Shown here piece by piece: positions 31,081 to 40,565 of a stretch of DNA of 47,368 nucleotides (positions are counted from its first letter, which is position 1; each line of letters opens with the position of its first letter). This DNA comes from Candidatus Altimarinota bacterium. Lineage in GTDB: Bacteria > Patescibacteriota > Gracilibacteria > BD1-5 > UBA6164. The stretch spans positions 1 through 47,368 of the forward strand of contig JAQVGG010000010.1 of NCBI GenBank assembly GCA_028696815.1, in the 5' to 3' direction. Position numbers and translations under genes: made by a program. The notes under the pieces were generated by a model. That model ran no database searches, was not told the DNA's origin, and saw nothing but the letters and a program-made list of their open reading frames with translations.

Positions 31081-31658
31081 TTAATACTAATATAAAAAAT
31101 ATGTTAAACGCTAGTGAATTGAAAGTAGGAAAAAGATTTTTGATGGATGGAGAACCATACGAAGTGGTTTCTTATTCACAAAAAGTTGTTGGAAGATGAT
31201 GAAGTATAATAAATATAAAAGCAAAAAATCTACTTACAGGATCAAATATTCCTAAAACATTTTCTGATAAAGATAATTTTGAACCAGCAGATATTTCTAC
31301 AAATAGTTACGATTATTTATATAATGATGGTGAAAATTATTATTTTATGAATAGAGAAACATATGATCAAGTTTCTTTACCTAAAAATACTTTAGGATGA
31401 GCTGAATACTTCTTAAATGATGGAGATAAAGTAATGCTTCAAGAGTTTAATTGAGAGCCAATAAATGTAAATTTAGAACCAATTTGTATACTTGAGGTAG
31501 TAGAAACTCCACCATGAGAAAAAGGAGATACTGCTACAGGTGGTAAAAAACCAGCAACTATGTCTACATGACTTATTGTTCAAGTCCCTTTATTTATAAA
31601 TGTGTGAGATAAATTAAAAATTGATACTAGAACCAGAGAGTATCAAAGTAGGGCGTAA
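31053..31658 (+). CDS. efp: Elongation factor P with repeat-derived N-terminal extension
   Basis: 201 aa from ATG 31053, or 185 aa (the normal EF-P length) from ATG 31101. The first ATG has a strong AAGGAGG 7 bases upstream; the second has no clear ribosome binding site. The first 16 residues (MILKQVQNDINTNIKN) are largely encoded by the right arm of the 24-bp inverted repeat. EF-P rescues ribosomes at polyproline. Visible are LNASELKVGKRFLMDGEPYE, the tip loop with VVGRGGS, ETPPGEKGDTATGGKKPATM, and KIDTRTREYQSRA at the end. The tip residue that is Lys34 in E. coli aligns with Arg here. After it come two TGA glycines. Confidence 0.94.
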
Positions 31659-31771
31659 TAAATCTGCAATTTTCAATTACGGATTATGAATATTTGATTA
31701 AATTATCAAAATAAATAAAATCAAATTATAAATTTGTAACTCGTAGTTTTTAATTAGTAATTCAAAGAATT

Positions 31772-32569
31772 TTGTTTCCATTTTTTGAACCATATCCCTG
31801 AATTATAATTTATAGCTTCTGATTAAGCTTAGTATTTTGCTTTTTTCTATTTTTTTGGATGTTAAAAAGGCTTTCTACTAGGTATTCTTATGATACATCA
31901 ATTTTTACAAATAATATACTTTGGTACTTTTTGTCAGTTTTTTTCTTTTCTAGACTATTTTATGTAATAAGTAAATGGAATGACTTAAAATACATAAATA
32001 ATCCTATGGAATTTTTTATAATGAGTGATTACAATTTTTCTTTATTTTGAGCAATATTTTGATTCTTTTTAGTATTGTATATTAATGTGAGACTTAGAAA
32101 AGAGAAGTTCGATAAGTATATAGATTGATTAGTTTTATCTTTTTTATTTATTGCATACATCTGATTTATAGGAGCTTTTTTATGAGGGCAAGTATATGGA
32201 AATGAAACTAATTTTTGAATAGAAATACTTTATACTCATCCATTTACCCCAATTCCTTATCAGTCACCTATATTTCCTTTACCAATTGTATACTCGATAG
32301 TTACTTTTATCTTATTCTCAGTACTATATATAATTTCAATGTTTATAAAAATTAGATGATTCGTGGGATATATGTGATTGCTTGTTTTTTGAGTACTAAC
32401 TTTGATTTTAGAATTTTTTACTGGTAAATTTGATGTATTTAAAGTAATGTTTGATATAAATATGACTCAAATTTTATCACTATTTTTAATTATCTTTGCT
32501 TTTTATAGGCTTTACATCATATCAAAAATAGCTTGAAATGATACTACAGTTTTAATAAGTAAAAAATAA
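31772..32569 (+). CDS. lgt: Prolipoprotein diacylglyceryl transferase (Lgt-like)
   Basis: 265 aa with a probable TTG start at 31772-31774: an in-frame TAA lies 21 bases before it and the first ATG (31859) would remove the conserved first span. The N-terminus FPFFEPYPGIIIYSFGLSLV matches the Lgt first helix, followed by FFFSRLFYVI, a GAIFGFFLVLYI span, GFIGAFLGGQVYGNET (the GRxGNFxNgExyG-like signature, divergent), and a YTHPFTPIP loop. About seven spans. Lgt adds a diacylglyceryl group to the lipobox Cys of lipoproteins. Divergence in the signature leaves some doubt about activity. The region 31659-31771 upstream holds no gene. Confidence 0.78.
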
Positions 32570-32571
32570 AT

Positions 32572-34062
32572 ATGATATCAAAAAATACTATACTAAACTA
32601 TTTTTTGGTATCTTTTTTATTTTGAGTTTTTGTTAATAACATATTTTGATATATATATTTATCTTTTTTAGTATTACTGTTATTTGTAATACTATTTTTT
32701 AATTTTTATATATATTATAAAAGGTATTTTAGCATAGTGTTATCTATTATAGTTTGATTTGTGTTTTGAGTTATACTATCTCAAATAAATTTAAATGAGA
32801 TAGTAGATAAGCAAAATTTTATTGTTAAGTATATAGATAATAGTAGACATGAGCTTCAATTTAAAATAACAGACACTTATAAAATAGACAAATATAATAC
32901 TCAATATAAAGCCATTTTGGATAAAGTAGACAATATAGACATAGATAAAGAAATACTGTCTATAATAACAGTTCAAAATAACTTTGATATAGAGAAGTGA
33001 TATATAATAATAAGTAGTGCTTATCTAAATAAGATAGACAATTTTGAAGGATTTGCTTATAAAGATTATATGCTTTCAAAAAATATATTTTTTACTTCTT
33101 ATTTAAACTATATAGAAGTTGTTGATAAAAAAGAGTTATCAAAACTTGATAGTAGTTTAATAAATTTAAGAGAAAAATTTTTATGAGTAATTCATAAACT
33201 TTATCCTGAAAATGAAGCTTTGTTTTTATGATGAATACTGTTGTGAGCTAGAGAATGATTACCAAATGATTTAAAAACTAATTTTAATAATTCTTGATTA
33301 ACACACTTTATTGCAGTATCATGATTTAATATAACTATACTTGTTGTATTTTTTAGCTTTTTATTTAAGTATTTTCCTTTGGTTTTAAGAGTTGTGTTAA
33401 TTACATGAGTAATTATATGATTTACTATGCTTGTTTGAGACACCGCACCGGTTGTAAGAGCATCAATTATGTGACTTATATGATACTATATAATGGTTTC
33501 AGGTAGAAAAGGAAATACCTGGACTATAGTTTTACTAACAGCATTTATAATGGTGCTTTTTTCGCCATATAGTTTGAATTATGATATAAGTTTGCATCTG
33601 TCGTTTTTAGCTGTTTTATGAATAATTTTTACATGAGATTTTTTTAAAAAGATATTTTGATTTTTACCAGAAACATTAGCTATAAAGGAAGCTTTTGTCT
33701 TAACAATGTCAGCTATGAGTTTTTCTTTACCTATTATGATTTTTAACTTTTGACAGATATCGCTTATTTCACCAATCTCAAATATTGCTATGGCATGGAC
33801 TATCCCGTTTGCTATGCTTTTTGGTTTTATATCAATATTAGTTTATTTTATATCTCCTGTTTTGGGATTTATAGTAGGGTATATAGATTTTATCTTTTTG
33901 AGATATGATATGATTATAGTAGATTTTTTTGGAAATCTAGACTGGGCTATTTTAAAGATAGATGCTTGAGTATATAAAAACTACTTTATGTTGCTATACT
34001 TTGTAACTTTATGTTTTATAATTCTTTATTTTAGTTGAGATACTAAAAAACAAGCAGCTTAA
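32572..34062 (+). CDS. comEC: DNA-uptake channel protein ComEC/Rec2
   Basis: 496 aa. ComEC forms the inner membrane channel for single-stranded DNA in natural transformation. The N-terminus has spans and an extracellular OB-like region (about 75-210, with KYIDNSRHELQFKITDTYK). The competence core has LFLGGILLGAREGLPNDLK, then NNSGLTHFIAVSGFNITIL, GDTAPVVRASIMGLIGYY and LHLSFLAVLGII, with about ten spans in total. The C-terminal metallo-beta-lactamase domain of longer ComEC proteins is absent. The start is 2 bases after the lgt stop. The last codons KQAA-stop lie in a palindrome shared with the convergent gene. Confidence 0.92.
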
Positions 34063-34075
34063 GCTGCTTGTTTTG
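34048..34075. terminator. Bidirectional terminator shared by two converging genes
   Basis: AAACAAGCAGC-TTAA-GCTGCTTGTTT is a perfect palindrome flanked by A and T runs. It contains the stop codons of comEC (34060-34062, plus) and of the opposite gene (34059-34061, minus), which overlap by two bases. Confidence 0.85.
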
Positions 34076-35183
34076 GAGTTTCAGGATTTTTTTGTTCAGG
34101 GTCTTCTATTTGTTTGTTTCATACAAATAGTTCTCACTCTAATACATCAACCTCGTTTCATTCTTTTATTATTTTCTCTTTTTCAATTTTTAACTCTAAT
34201 AAACGTTGTTCTTTTTCTTGAACATCTGTAATATTTTTTGCTTCTATTATTTGTTTTGTTATTTTTTCTGCCTTAGCTTTTAAACTATCTTTTTTTCTAG
34301 TTACTTCCTCTTTTCATTTCTTTCCTCAAATTATGGCATCTGTTTTTAGATCTTCTTTGTATACTTGTTTTAGGGCACTATATCTTTCACTTAAACTTGA
34401 ACTGTTTCTCACTTGTCCTATATGTATAGCATTTTGTTTAGCAAAGTCAGGTGAGTTTTTTTCAAGTATCTTATTTAGTACTGTATCAAGAGTTGTTGCT
34501 AAATCTTGTTCAGGATTAGTTTTTCAAGAGTTTTCTGGTATTTGGATATAATTTTGTGCTAGCATTATTTCAAGTCATCACACTCACTTATCTAGTTCTA
34601 ATCTAGTTTTTGCATCAGTATAAAAAGGTGTTTGTTCGAAATTATCCTCATTTATTTCTTCTTTGCTATTTAATTGTTTAAGCATAGTTTCTTTTGTATC
34701 ATTATTTCAGATACTATTTATTATTGAAATTATAATATCTTGAGCTTCTTCTTTTTTTGTTTTCTTAAGCTGCTCTACAGTTTTTTTATATATTTCATAA
34801 TCTATATTTCCTGATTCCATTAATCCTCTCAAAGTAGGAAATAAAGGAGAGTTTACAAGTTCTCATAACTCTATAGGTTGCTCAGCTTCCAGAGCACTGT
34901 CAATATTTGTTTCACCTTGATTTTCTATTCCATGACTTAAGCTTGATCCACTTTCATAGTTAGCAAAACTCGGTCATTGTTCTTTTGCTAAAACATCATC
35001 ACTATTATTTTCTATAGTCTTATTTTGACCATATAATTCCATAGCTAGTTTTTTTCTTGCTCCTTCAAAATTTGGCATAGTTTCAGCCTTATAACTTTCA
35101 TTATCTCTTTCTTTTTCTTGTGCCTCCTCTAGTTTTGGTTCTGCTGGCATACTATGTAATTGTGCTAATGGATCAAAAGCCAT
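34059..35183 (-). CDS. 374-aa charged helical protein, unrecognised
   Basis: 374 aa, function not recognised. It begins MAFDPLAQLHSMPAEPKLEE and is rich in Glu, Lys, Gln and Asn. The C-terminal third (about 260-360) is a predicted coiled coil with KKDSLKAKAEKITKQIIEAK and EKEQRLLELKIEKEKII. The central part has GELVNSPLFPTLRGLMESGN and a moderately hydrophobic stretch around GGLEIMLAQNYIQIPENS. No signal peptide or membrane segment was found. The C-terminal four residues KQAA are encoded in the palindrome shared with comEC. An 18-bp hairpin lies directly ahead of its start, so its promoter is unclear; it may be read from upstream. Confidence 0.75.
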
Positions 35184-35196
35184 ATTTATTTATTAA

Positions 35197-35240
35197 AAAA
35201 ATAATCTCTAATATATTATATCATATTAGGGATTATTTTT
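35197..35240 (-). terminator. AT-rich hairpin ahead of the 374-aa gene
   Basis: 18-base arms 35197-35214 and 35223-35240 pair with one G-T wobble. On the minus strand a T run follows. It looks like a second terminator for gatA transcription or an attenuator in the leader of the 374-aa gene. Confidence 0.6.
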
Positions 35241-35254
35241 GCAAAAATAATGAA

Positions 35255-35294
35255 AAAAGAGACCGGTCTTCCAAATTTAAGACCGGTCTCTTTT
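35255..35294 (-). terminator. Terminator of gatA with AGACCGGTCT stem
   Basis: 16-bp stem AAAAGAGACCGGTCTT / AAGACCGGTCTCTTTT with an 8-nt loop, and T-rich on the minus strand. It shares the GAGACCGGT core with the inverted repeat at 21268-21344. Confidence 0.82.
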
Positions 35295-35311
35295 GTGAAT
35301 TTAGATCTTTT

Positions 35312-36772
35312 TTAATCTTCAAATCCTTCTGGAATCATTTTTTCTTTCCAGTTAGTAGCTTGTTCGTACACATGAGCTATTTCAAGCAGTCTTTGTTCTT
35401 CATACTGAGGAGTTATCATGTGTAATCATACTGGAAGCTTTTCCTTTTCTGAATCTTCACTCTCTGCAAATCCACATGGAACAGATATAGCAGGTAATCA
35501 AGCTAGACTTGCGGGGATAGTATAAGCATCAGATAAGTACATCTTTAATGGATCATCTGTTTTTTCTCATAGTTTCCAAGCAACACTCGGGCTTACAGGT
35601 CATACTATAACATCAACTTCTTCAAATACTTTTTTAAAATCTTTTATAATAAGTGTTCTAACTGCAGCAGCTTTCTTATAATAAGCATCGTAAAATCAAG
35701 CTGATAATACATAACTTCATATCATGATTCTTCTTTTAGCTTCATCTCAAAGTCATTCTCATCTATTATTTAGATATAGCTCATCTAAGCTTTCATGAGG
35801 TAGATCTGAGTTATGACCATATCTTATACCATCAAGTCTAGCTAAGTTTGTAGAGACTTCAGCTGGCATAAGTATATAGTAAGTTGCTATAGCATATTTT
35901 GTTGTTGGTAAACTTACTTGCTTTATTTCAGCTCATAGTTCACGCATTTTTTCTATAGCCTCCTCTATAGTTTTTCTTACTCAAGCATCAAGACCTTCTT
36001 CAAAATACTCTTTTGGCACTCAAACTTTAAATCATTTTAGACTTTTTGTTTCCCATATTTTATCATCAATTATATCTTTTCAAGCAATAGTTGTGTTTTC
36101 TAAAGGATCTTCTCAGTTCATTATATTGTATAAGATGGCGGCATCCTTTACTGTTTTTGTTAATGTTCCAGGACAATCTAAGCTTGAAGCCATTGCGTTT
36201 ACTCAAAATCTAGAGTTTCTTCCATAACTAGGTTTAAATCATACGATTCAGCAAACTGAAGCTGGCTGTCTAATACTTCAACCCGTATCAGTTCATAGTG
36301 CAGCTGGAGCAAGTCAAGCTGATACTGCGGCAGCAGAACCAGAGCTAGATCATCCAGGTATTCTGTTTGTTCACCATGGATTTATAGTTGCTCAAAAAAC
36401 AGAACTTTCTCAAGTGGATCACATAGCAAACTGATCCATGTTAACTTTACCTAGAGAACTAATTCAAGCTTCTTTTAAGTTTTTAATAACAGTTGAGTCA
36501 TAAGGAGGTTTAAATAGCTCTAACATTTTTGATGCAGATGTAGTTGGTATATTAGTCTCACAAAATATGTCTTTTACAGCGATAGGAACTCAAGCTAAAA
36601 GAGAATCAGTGTTTTCTTGTAATCAGTCTTTATTTATGTAATTGAAAGCCTTTACTTTAGAATCATACTTTTCAATTCTTTTTACAAAATAATCAAAAAC
36701 TTCTTTTGATGTAGTTTCTCCAGATTTTATTTTCTCTATTATTTCTATTAAACTTAGATCTTTAAAATTCAT
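35312..36772 (-). CDS. gatA: Aspartyl/glutamyl-tRNA amidotransferase subunit A
   Basis: 486 aa. GatA is the amidase of GatCAB, which turns Glu-tRNA(Gln) or Asp-tRNA(Asn) into Gln-tRNA or Asn-tRNA. The amidase Ser-cisSer-Lys triad is visible: Lys in VPIAVKDIF (near residue 65), the Gly/Ser-rich [14 protein letters not shown] loop, and GTDTGGSIRQPAS with the nucleophile Ser. [17 protein letters not shown] follows in the second half. The presence of GatA suggests that the organism lacks GlnRS or AsnRS or both. GatB and GatC are not in the window. Confidence 0.96.
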
Positions 36773-36833
36773 ATGTTTGTTTTCTTAATTATTAATTTAT
36801 GAGATTATATAAAAAAAAAATTAAATTCAAAGA

Positions 36834-36869
36834 AAAAATCTCTTCCCGAATATTTGGGAAGAGATTTTT
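36834..36869 (-). terminator. Terminator of rplS
   Basis: 14-bp stem AAAAATCTCTTCCC / GGGAAGAGATTTTT with an 8-base loop; on the minus strand the 3' arm ends in T residues. It lies 5 bases beyond the rplS stop. Confidence 0.87.
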
Positions 36870-36873
36870 GAAA

Positions 36874-37227
36874 TTATCTAACTTCTTTAAGTCTAGCAGC
36901 TTTACCTGTAAGATCTCTGATGAATTTAATAGATTTTCTTCTAACTCTAAATTGTCTAAGTATATCTATTTGTTTAATTGTAGGAGAGTGTACTGCAAAG
37001 ATTTTTTCTACTCAAAATGCTCAGATTTTTCTTCTAACTGTAATAGTTTTTTCCATTTGAGTTTTTCAAGCAGTTTTAACTATTAATCATTTAAATTTTT
37101 GTATTCTTTCTTTTCAACCTTCTTTTATAAGTTGGTGTACCTCAACTTCCATACCAGTTTTAAGTTCTTGTCTACCTTCTTGTATGTAAGCTTCTTGAAC
37201 TTTTTTTATCAATGCAGAGTTTGTCAT
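36874..37227 (-). CDS. rplS: 50S ribosomal protein L19 (bL19)
   Basis: 117 aa, normal length. Seen are LKTGMEVEVHQLIKEGGKER, IQKFKGLIVKTAGK, KTITVRRKIGAFGVEKIFAV and HSPTIKQIDILRQFRVRRK, the order found in bL19. The protein lies at the interface of the ribosomal subunits. It is the first gene of the minus-strand pair rplS-gatA, but a terminator separates them. Its start (37225-37227) faces the thioredoxin-like gene, and the 124 bases between are a divergent promoter region. Confidence 0.96.
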
Positions 37228-37293
37228 ATATTTTATATTAAGTTTATAAATCGGAGCATATCATATAAAAAAAATATAAAAATGCAAACTTTT

Positions 37294-37322
37294 TTGCTAA
37301 AAAAACTAAATTATTGTATAAT
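37294..37322 (+). promoter_or_regulatory. Promoter of the thioredoxin-like gene
   Basis: TTGCTA (37294-37299), a 17-base spacer and a perfect TATAAT (37317-37322). It lies 29 bases before the ATG at 37352. Confidence 0.72.
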
Positions 37323-37351
37323 TAATTAAAATAGTAAATAAATTAATAAAT

Positions 37352-37837
37352 ATGGATTTTAAAGCTAAATTTAAAACTTTTAAAGATAAAGCAGTTAAAT
37401 TAAAAGATACTGTTATAGAAAAAAGTGCAGAAAGTCTAATGGACTCAAGTTTTACTATTACAAAAATAGAAGATTTAAATAGTATAATTAAAGAATCTGC
37501 TGCTACTACATTTGTAAGTAAAAAAACTTGAGAAACAAAGATGTTTAAGCATAGAGTTGTAGTAGTATTTTGAGATGAAAAAAGCGATTTTTTCAAAAAA
37601 GCTTTATACATGTTTCCTGTACTTGTTACAAAAGCATTTAGTCAAAATATAAAACTAAAACTTGCAACTATAAATATAAAAGAACTTGATTTATCTACTT
37701 ATTGAGTTAAAATTATACCTAGTTTAGTTGTTTTTGAAGAAGAAAAAGTTTTGAAGATTATTGAGTGAGAAGACAATATATTTAAGCTTGTAAAATCAGC
37801 TAATCTAGATATAAATAAACAGATAGATAATTTTTAA
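37352..37837 (+). CDS. Thioredoxin-fold-like protein without CxxC
   Basis: 161 aa. The first about 55 residues are a charged helix. From about residue 65 the pattern is beta-alpha-beta: HRVVVVFGDEKSDFFKKALY, then KLKLATINIKELDLSTYGVK and IIPSLVVFEEEKVLKIIEGE. The Ile-Ile-Pro with a following strand matches the cis-Pro region of thioredoxins. The redox CxxC is missing, and no Cys is seen, so it cannot be a classical oxidoreductase. It may be a structural or chaperone-like member. It is followed 10 bases later by a small membrane protein, with which it may act. Confidence 0.62.
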
Positions 37838-37847
37838 TATTTTCAAA

Positions 37848-38075
37848 ATGCAAATACTTACAACATTAGACTTACTATTTGTAGTACTAACAGTATTTAT
37901 TACTATTATTTGAGTATTACTTGTTATTGCTCTTTTAAGACTTATAAAAATTTTAGGAGTAGTACAAGAAATTACGGATTATTACTATACAGTTAAAAAA
38001 TATGTGGCAATGTATTCTCAAATTCCTGAATTAGTAAAAGATAAAGTACTTGAGATAATTTGAAGAAAAAAATAA
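37848..38075 (+). CDS. Small single-span membrane protein
   Basis: 75 aa. One long hydrophobic segment (LLFVVLTVFITIIGVLLVIA, residues about 9-28) is followed by an amphipathic helix and a basic end (EIIGRKK). The general plan recalls small CPR membrane proteins that follow or precede mutL-type or thioredoxin-like genes, but no function is known. It is 10 bases after the thioredoxin-like gene and shares its promoter. A terminator-like hairpin follows before mutL. Confidence 0.65.
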
Positions 38076-38105
38076 TCTTTACAAAGATTAACATATTACT
38101 AAACT

Positions 38106-38133
38106 AAGGTTAATAATTATATTAACCTTTTTT
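38106..38133 (+). terminator. Hairpin terminator ahead of mutL
   Basis: AAGGTTAAT / ATTAACCTT with a 6-base loop, followed by a T run that reaches the mutL start codon. Read-through would be needed if mutL has no promoter of its own. Confidence 0.7.
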
Positions 38134-38134
38134 C

Positions 38135-40090
38135 ATGTCTAAAATTATAAAACTAGATAAAACTTTAGCAAATCAGATAGCTGCTTGAGAAGTGGTAGAA
38201 AGACCAGTATCAGTAGTAAAAGAGTTGGTTGAAAACTCAATTGATGCTGGAGCAACAAGTATAAAAGTAGAGATAAAGTGAGGCTGAATAGATGAAATAA
38301 TAATAACAGATAATTGAACAGGTATAGAAAAAGAGGATTTATCTTTGGCTATAGAAAAATACTCAACTTCAAAAATCAAATCTTTGCAGGATTTATACAA
38401 TGTGATGACTTTTGGGTTTAGATGAGAAGCTTTAGCCTCTATATCTTCTGTTTCAAAGTTTCAAATAATTTCTAAAAAGAGCCACAGCCCTCACTCAGTC
38501 TCTACTTCGCTTCAACTTCAAGATAGTCGTGCAAGCACTCCTTCTTTCACTTGTCCCAAAGGGAGAGAAGAAGCTACAATAATAGATTCTTGAGGTTATA
38601 GTTTAGAAGTAGTTGATTGAGAAAAAACAGATATAGTTTCATATCCTTGTGAAACTTGAACAAAGATAATAGTAAAAAACTTATTTTATAATACTCCAGC
38701 TAGGCTCAATTATTTAAAAAAGCAGAGAACTGAGTATGCTCACATCCTTGAATTTTTAAACGCAATGAGTTTGGTATATCCTCAAATAGGTTTTGAGTTT
38801 GTAAGTGATGAAAAATCAGTTTTTAAATATCCTGAAAAACAAGACTTAAAAACTCGTATTTATAATATATATTGAGAAGAGTTTTCTGATAATTTACTAG
38901 AAGTAAATGTAGAACTTGTTTGAGTAAAGATTTCTGGATATATATCAGATCCAAAAGTATCTTTTCCAAATAAAAATAGACAAAGTCTTTTCGTAAATAA
39001 AAGGGTTATCAAATCTCCCCTAATTTTTAAGTCAATATCTGATGCATATAACAGATTTATACCTCATGGAAGTTTTCCTGCTTATGTTTTAAACATAGAT
39101 GTTGACCCAACACAAGTTGATGTAAATGTCCATCCTAGAAAACTTGAGGTTAGGTTTGCGAATGAAAGCCAAATATTTAGATGAGTTTACCATGCTGTTG
39201 AGGATAAATTAAATAGCGTGAGTTTAGTGAGCTCATCTCAACAAATAAACCCCTTATCCCAGCCTTTCCCCTCAAGGGAGAAAGGGGTAGAACAATGTAG
39301 TAATGTAGCTATTCTTTCTCCCTTGGGGGGAAAGTTAGATAGGGGGACTTACTACACAGGTTCTTGAACTAAATTTAAATCATATAGTCCATATAAAGAT
39401 ACAAGTGCAAATCCTGCACAGGCTAATATATCTGATGCAATAAACTTTAGTAAAGGTATACTTGATAATAGTAAGCCAGGAGTTGATTTAGAAAGGAATG
39501 AGAGAGATCTTCACGATACTCCTCTTTGAAGGATTATATGACAAGCACATAACTCTTATATCATAGTTGAAACTAAAGATTGAATAAAATTTTTAGATCA
39601 ACACGCTTTGGCTGAAAGAATAATTTATGAAAAATTAATTAACTCTAAAACTTGATTTAAAACTCAGGGGCTTCTGATTTGAGAATCGCTAAATCTTTCA
39701 CCAAAAGAGTTAAATATACTTGAGGAAAATAAAAATATCTTTGAGGAGATGTGATTTGATTTTGAGATAATGTGATGAGCCATAATTATGATAAATGGAA
39801 TACCAGATTTTGTAAAAAAAGAAAATATAAAAAATATATTTTTATGAGTTTTAGATGATATATGAGAACATGAGTTTACAAAGTCAAAAACTCTGCAAGA
39901 AATTAAAAATAAAATATACGCTTATACTGCTTGTAGATCAGCTATAAAATTTGGAAATAAATTAAATCTGTTTGAGATGAACAAACTGCTTTGCGATAGT
40001 GTTTGAGATTATAGTTCAACGTGTCCACACGGAAGACCAGTAGTTTTTGATATTAATTTAGAAGAGTTGAAAAATAGATATGAAAGATAA
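38135..40090 (+). CDS. mutL: DNA mismatch repair protein MutL with two in-frame repeat inserts
   Basis: 651 aa. The N-terminal GHKL ATPase is complete: [51 protein letters not shown] and [13 protein letters not shown], then [11 protein letters not shown] and [13 protein letters not shown]. The C-terminal dimerisation domain begins near residue 465 ([20 protein letters not shown]) and holds [25 protein letters not shown] and CPHGRPVVF, as in MutL proteins with an endonuclease-type C-terminus, though the DQHA motif is used and should be checked. Residues about 116-146 (38481-38572) and 371-405 (39246-39350) come from C/G-rich repeats. The first lies between conserved strands of the ATPase domain, the second in the natural linker. 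Confidence 0.95.
38481..38572. repeat. In-frame long-form repeat inside mutL
   Basis: Closely similar to the intergenic copy at 12236-12325, sharing CTTCGCTTCAACTTCAA, ATAGTCGTG, CACTCCTT, TTTCACTTGTCCC and AAGGGAGAG in the same order and spacing. It is read in-frame as about 30 residues ([20 protein letters not shown] and on). Confidence 0.85.
39246..39350. repeat. In-frame palindromic repeat pair inside mutL
   Basis: CCCCTTATCCCAGCCTTTCC is followed by CCTCAAGGGAGAAAGGGG; about 60 bases on, TTTCTCCCTTGGGGGGAAAG and AGGGGG occur. The two parts are roughly inverted relative to each other and are translated in-frame in the linker of MutL. Confidence 0.78.
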
Positions 40091-40094
40091 AAAA

Positions 40095-40131
40095 TTCCCC
40101 CCTCCTTACTAAGGAGGGGGTTAGGGGGTAG
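40095..40131. repeat. Palindromic repeat copy between mutL and the T4SS-like operon
   Basis: CCCCCTCCTT / AAGGAGGGGG with a 3-base loop, followed by TTAGGGGGTAG. It lies exactly between two converging genes and could act as a terminator in both directions, in addition to being a repeat copy. Confidence 0.8.
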
Positions 40132-40557
40132 TTATTTATACACCCAAGGAGCTATTGCGTTTAGTATAACTCAGCTAAGTAGTAGTATAACAAGTCACAT
40201 AAGTGTTTTTCAGATTCTTTCTTTTGCCTTGTCTTTCATTCCTTGATCTATACCGCTCATAGAGTACATTATACCATTTATAACTATAAACAATACAATT
40301 GCTAATCAAGCAATATAGGTAAACCATTTAATTATGGCTCACATCATTTTCATAACAGGAGTGAATCATTTTGCTACACAACAATATGTTTTGTTACCGT
40401 CTTCTATACAATTAGCTCAAGGAACTGATTCTGAAACTGAAACAGGTATTTCTCATTCAAAACACATATCTCATACTCATGCAGCAAAAGAATAGCTAGT
40501 TAAAAAAAAGCTAAATGGTATTAAAAGTATTAATAATATTTTTGATATTTTTTTCAT
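40132..40557 (-). CDS. TrbC/VirB2-like pilin-type membrane protein
   Basis: 141 aa. An N-terminal signal-like segment (ILLILLIPFSFFLTSYSFAA) is followed by a Cys-containing extracytoplasmic part (DMCFEG, ANCIEDGNKTYCCV), then two membrane spans (about 78-100 and 115-135) separated by a short loop with SGIDQGMKDKAKERIGKTLM. This two-span plan with a charged loop is typical of TrbC/VirB2-like pilins of type IV secretion systems, which are widespread in CPR genomes. It is the last gene of the minus-strand operon starting at 45420. The family call rests on topology and loop pattern, not on a strict motif. Confidence 0.65.
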
Positions 40558-40565
40558 ATTAATTT

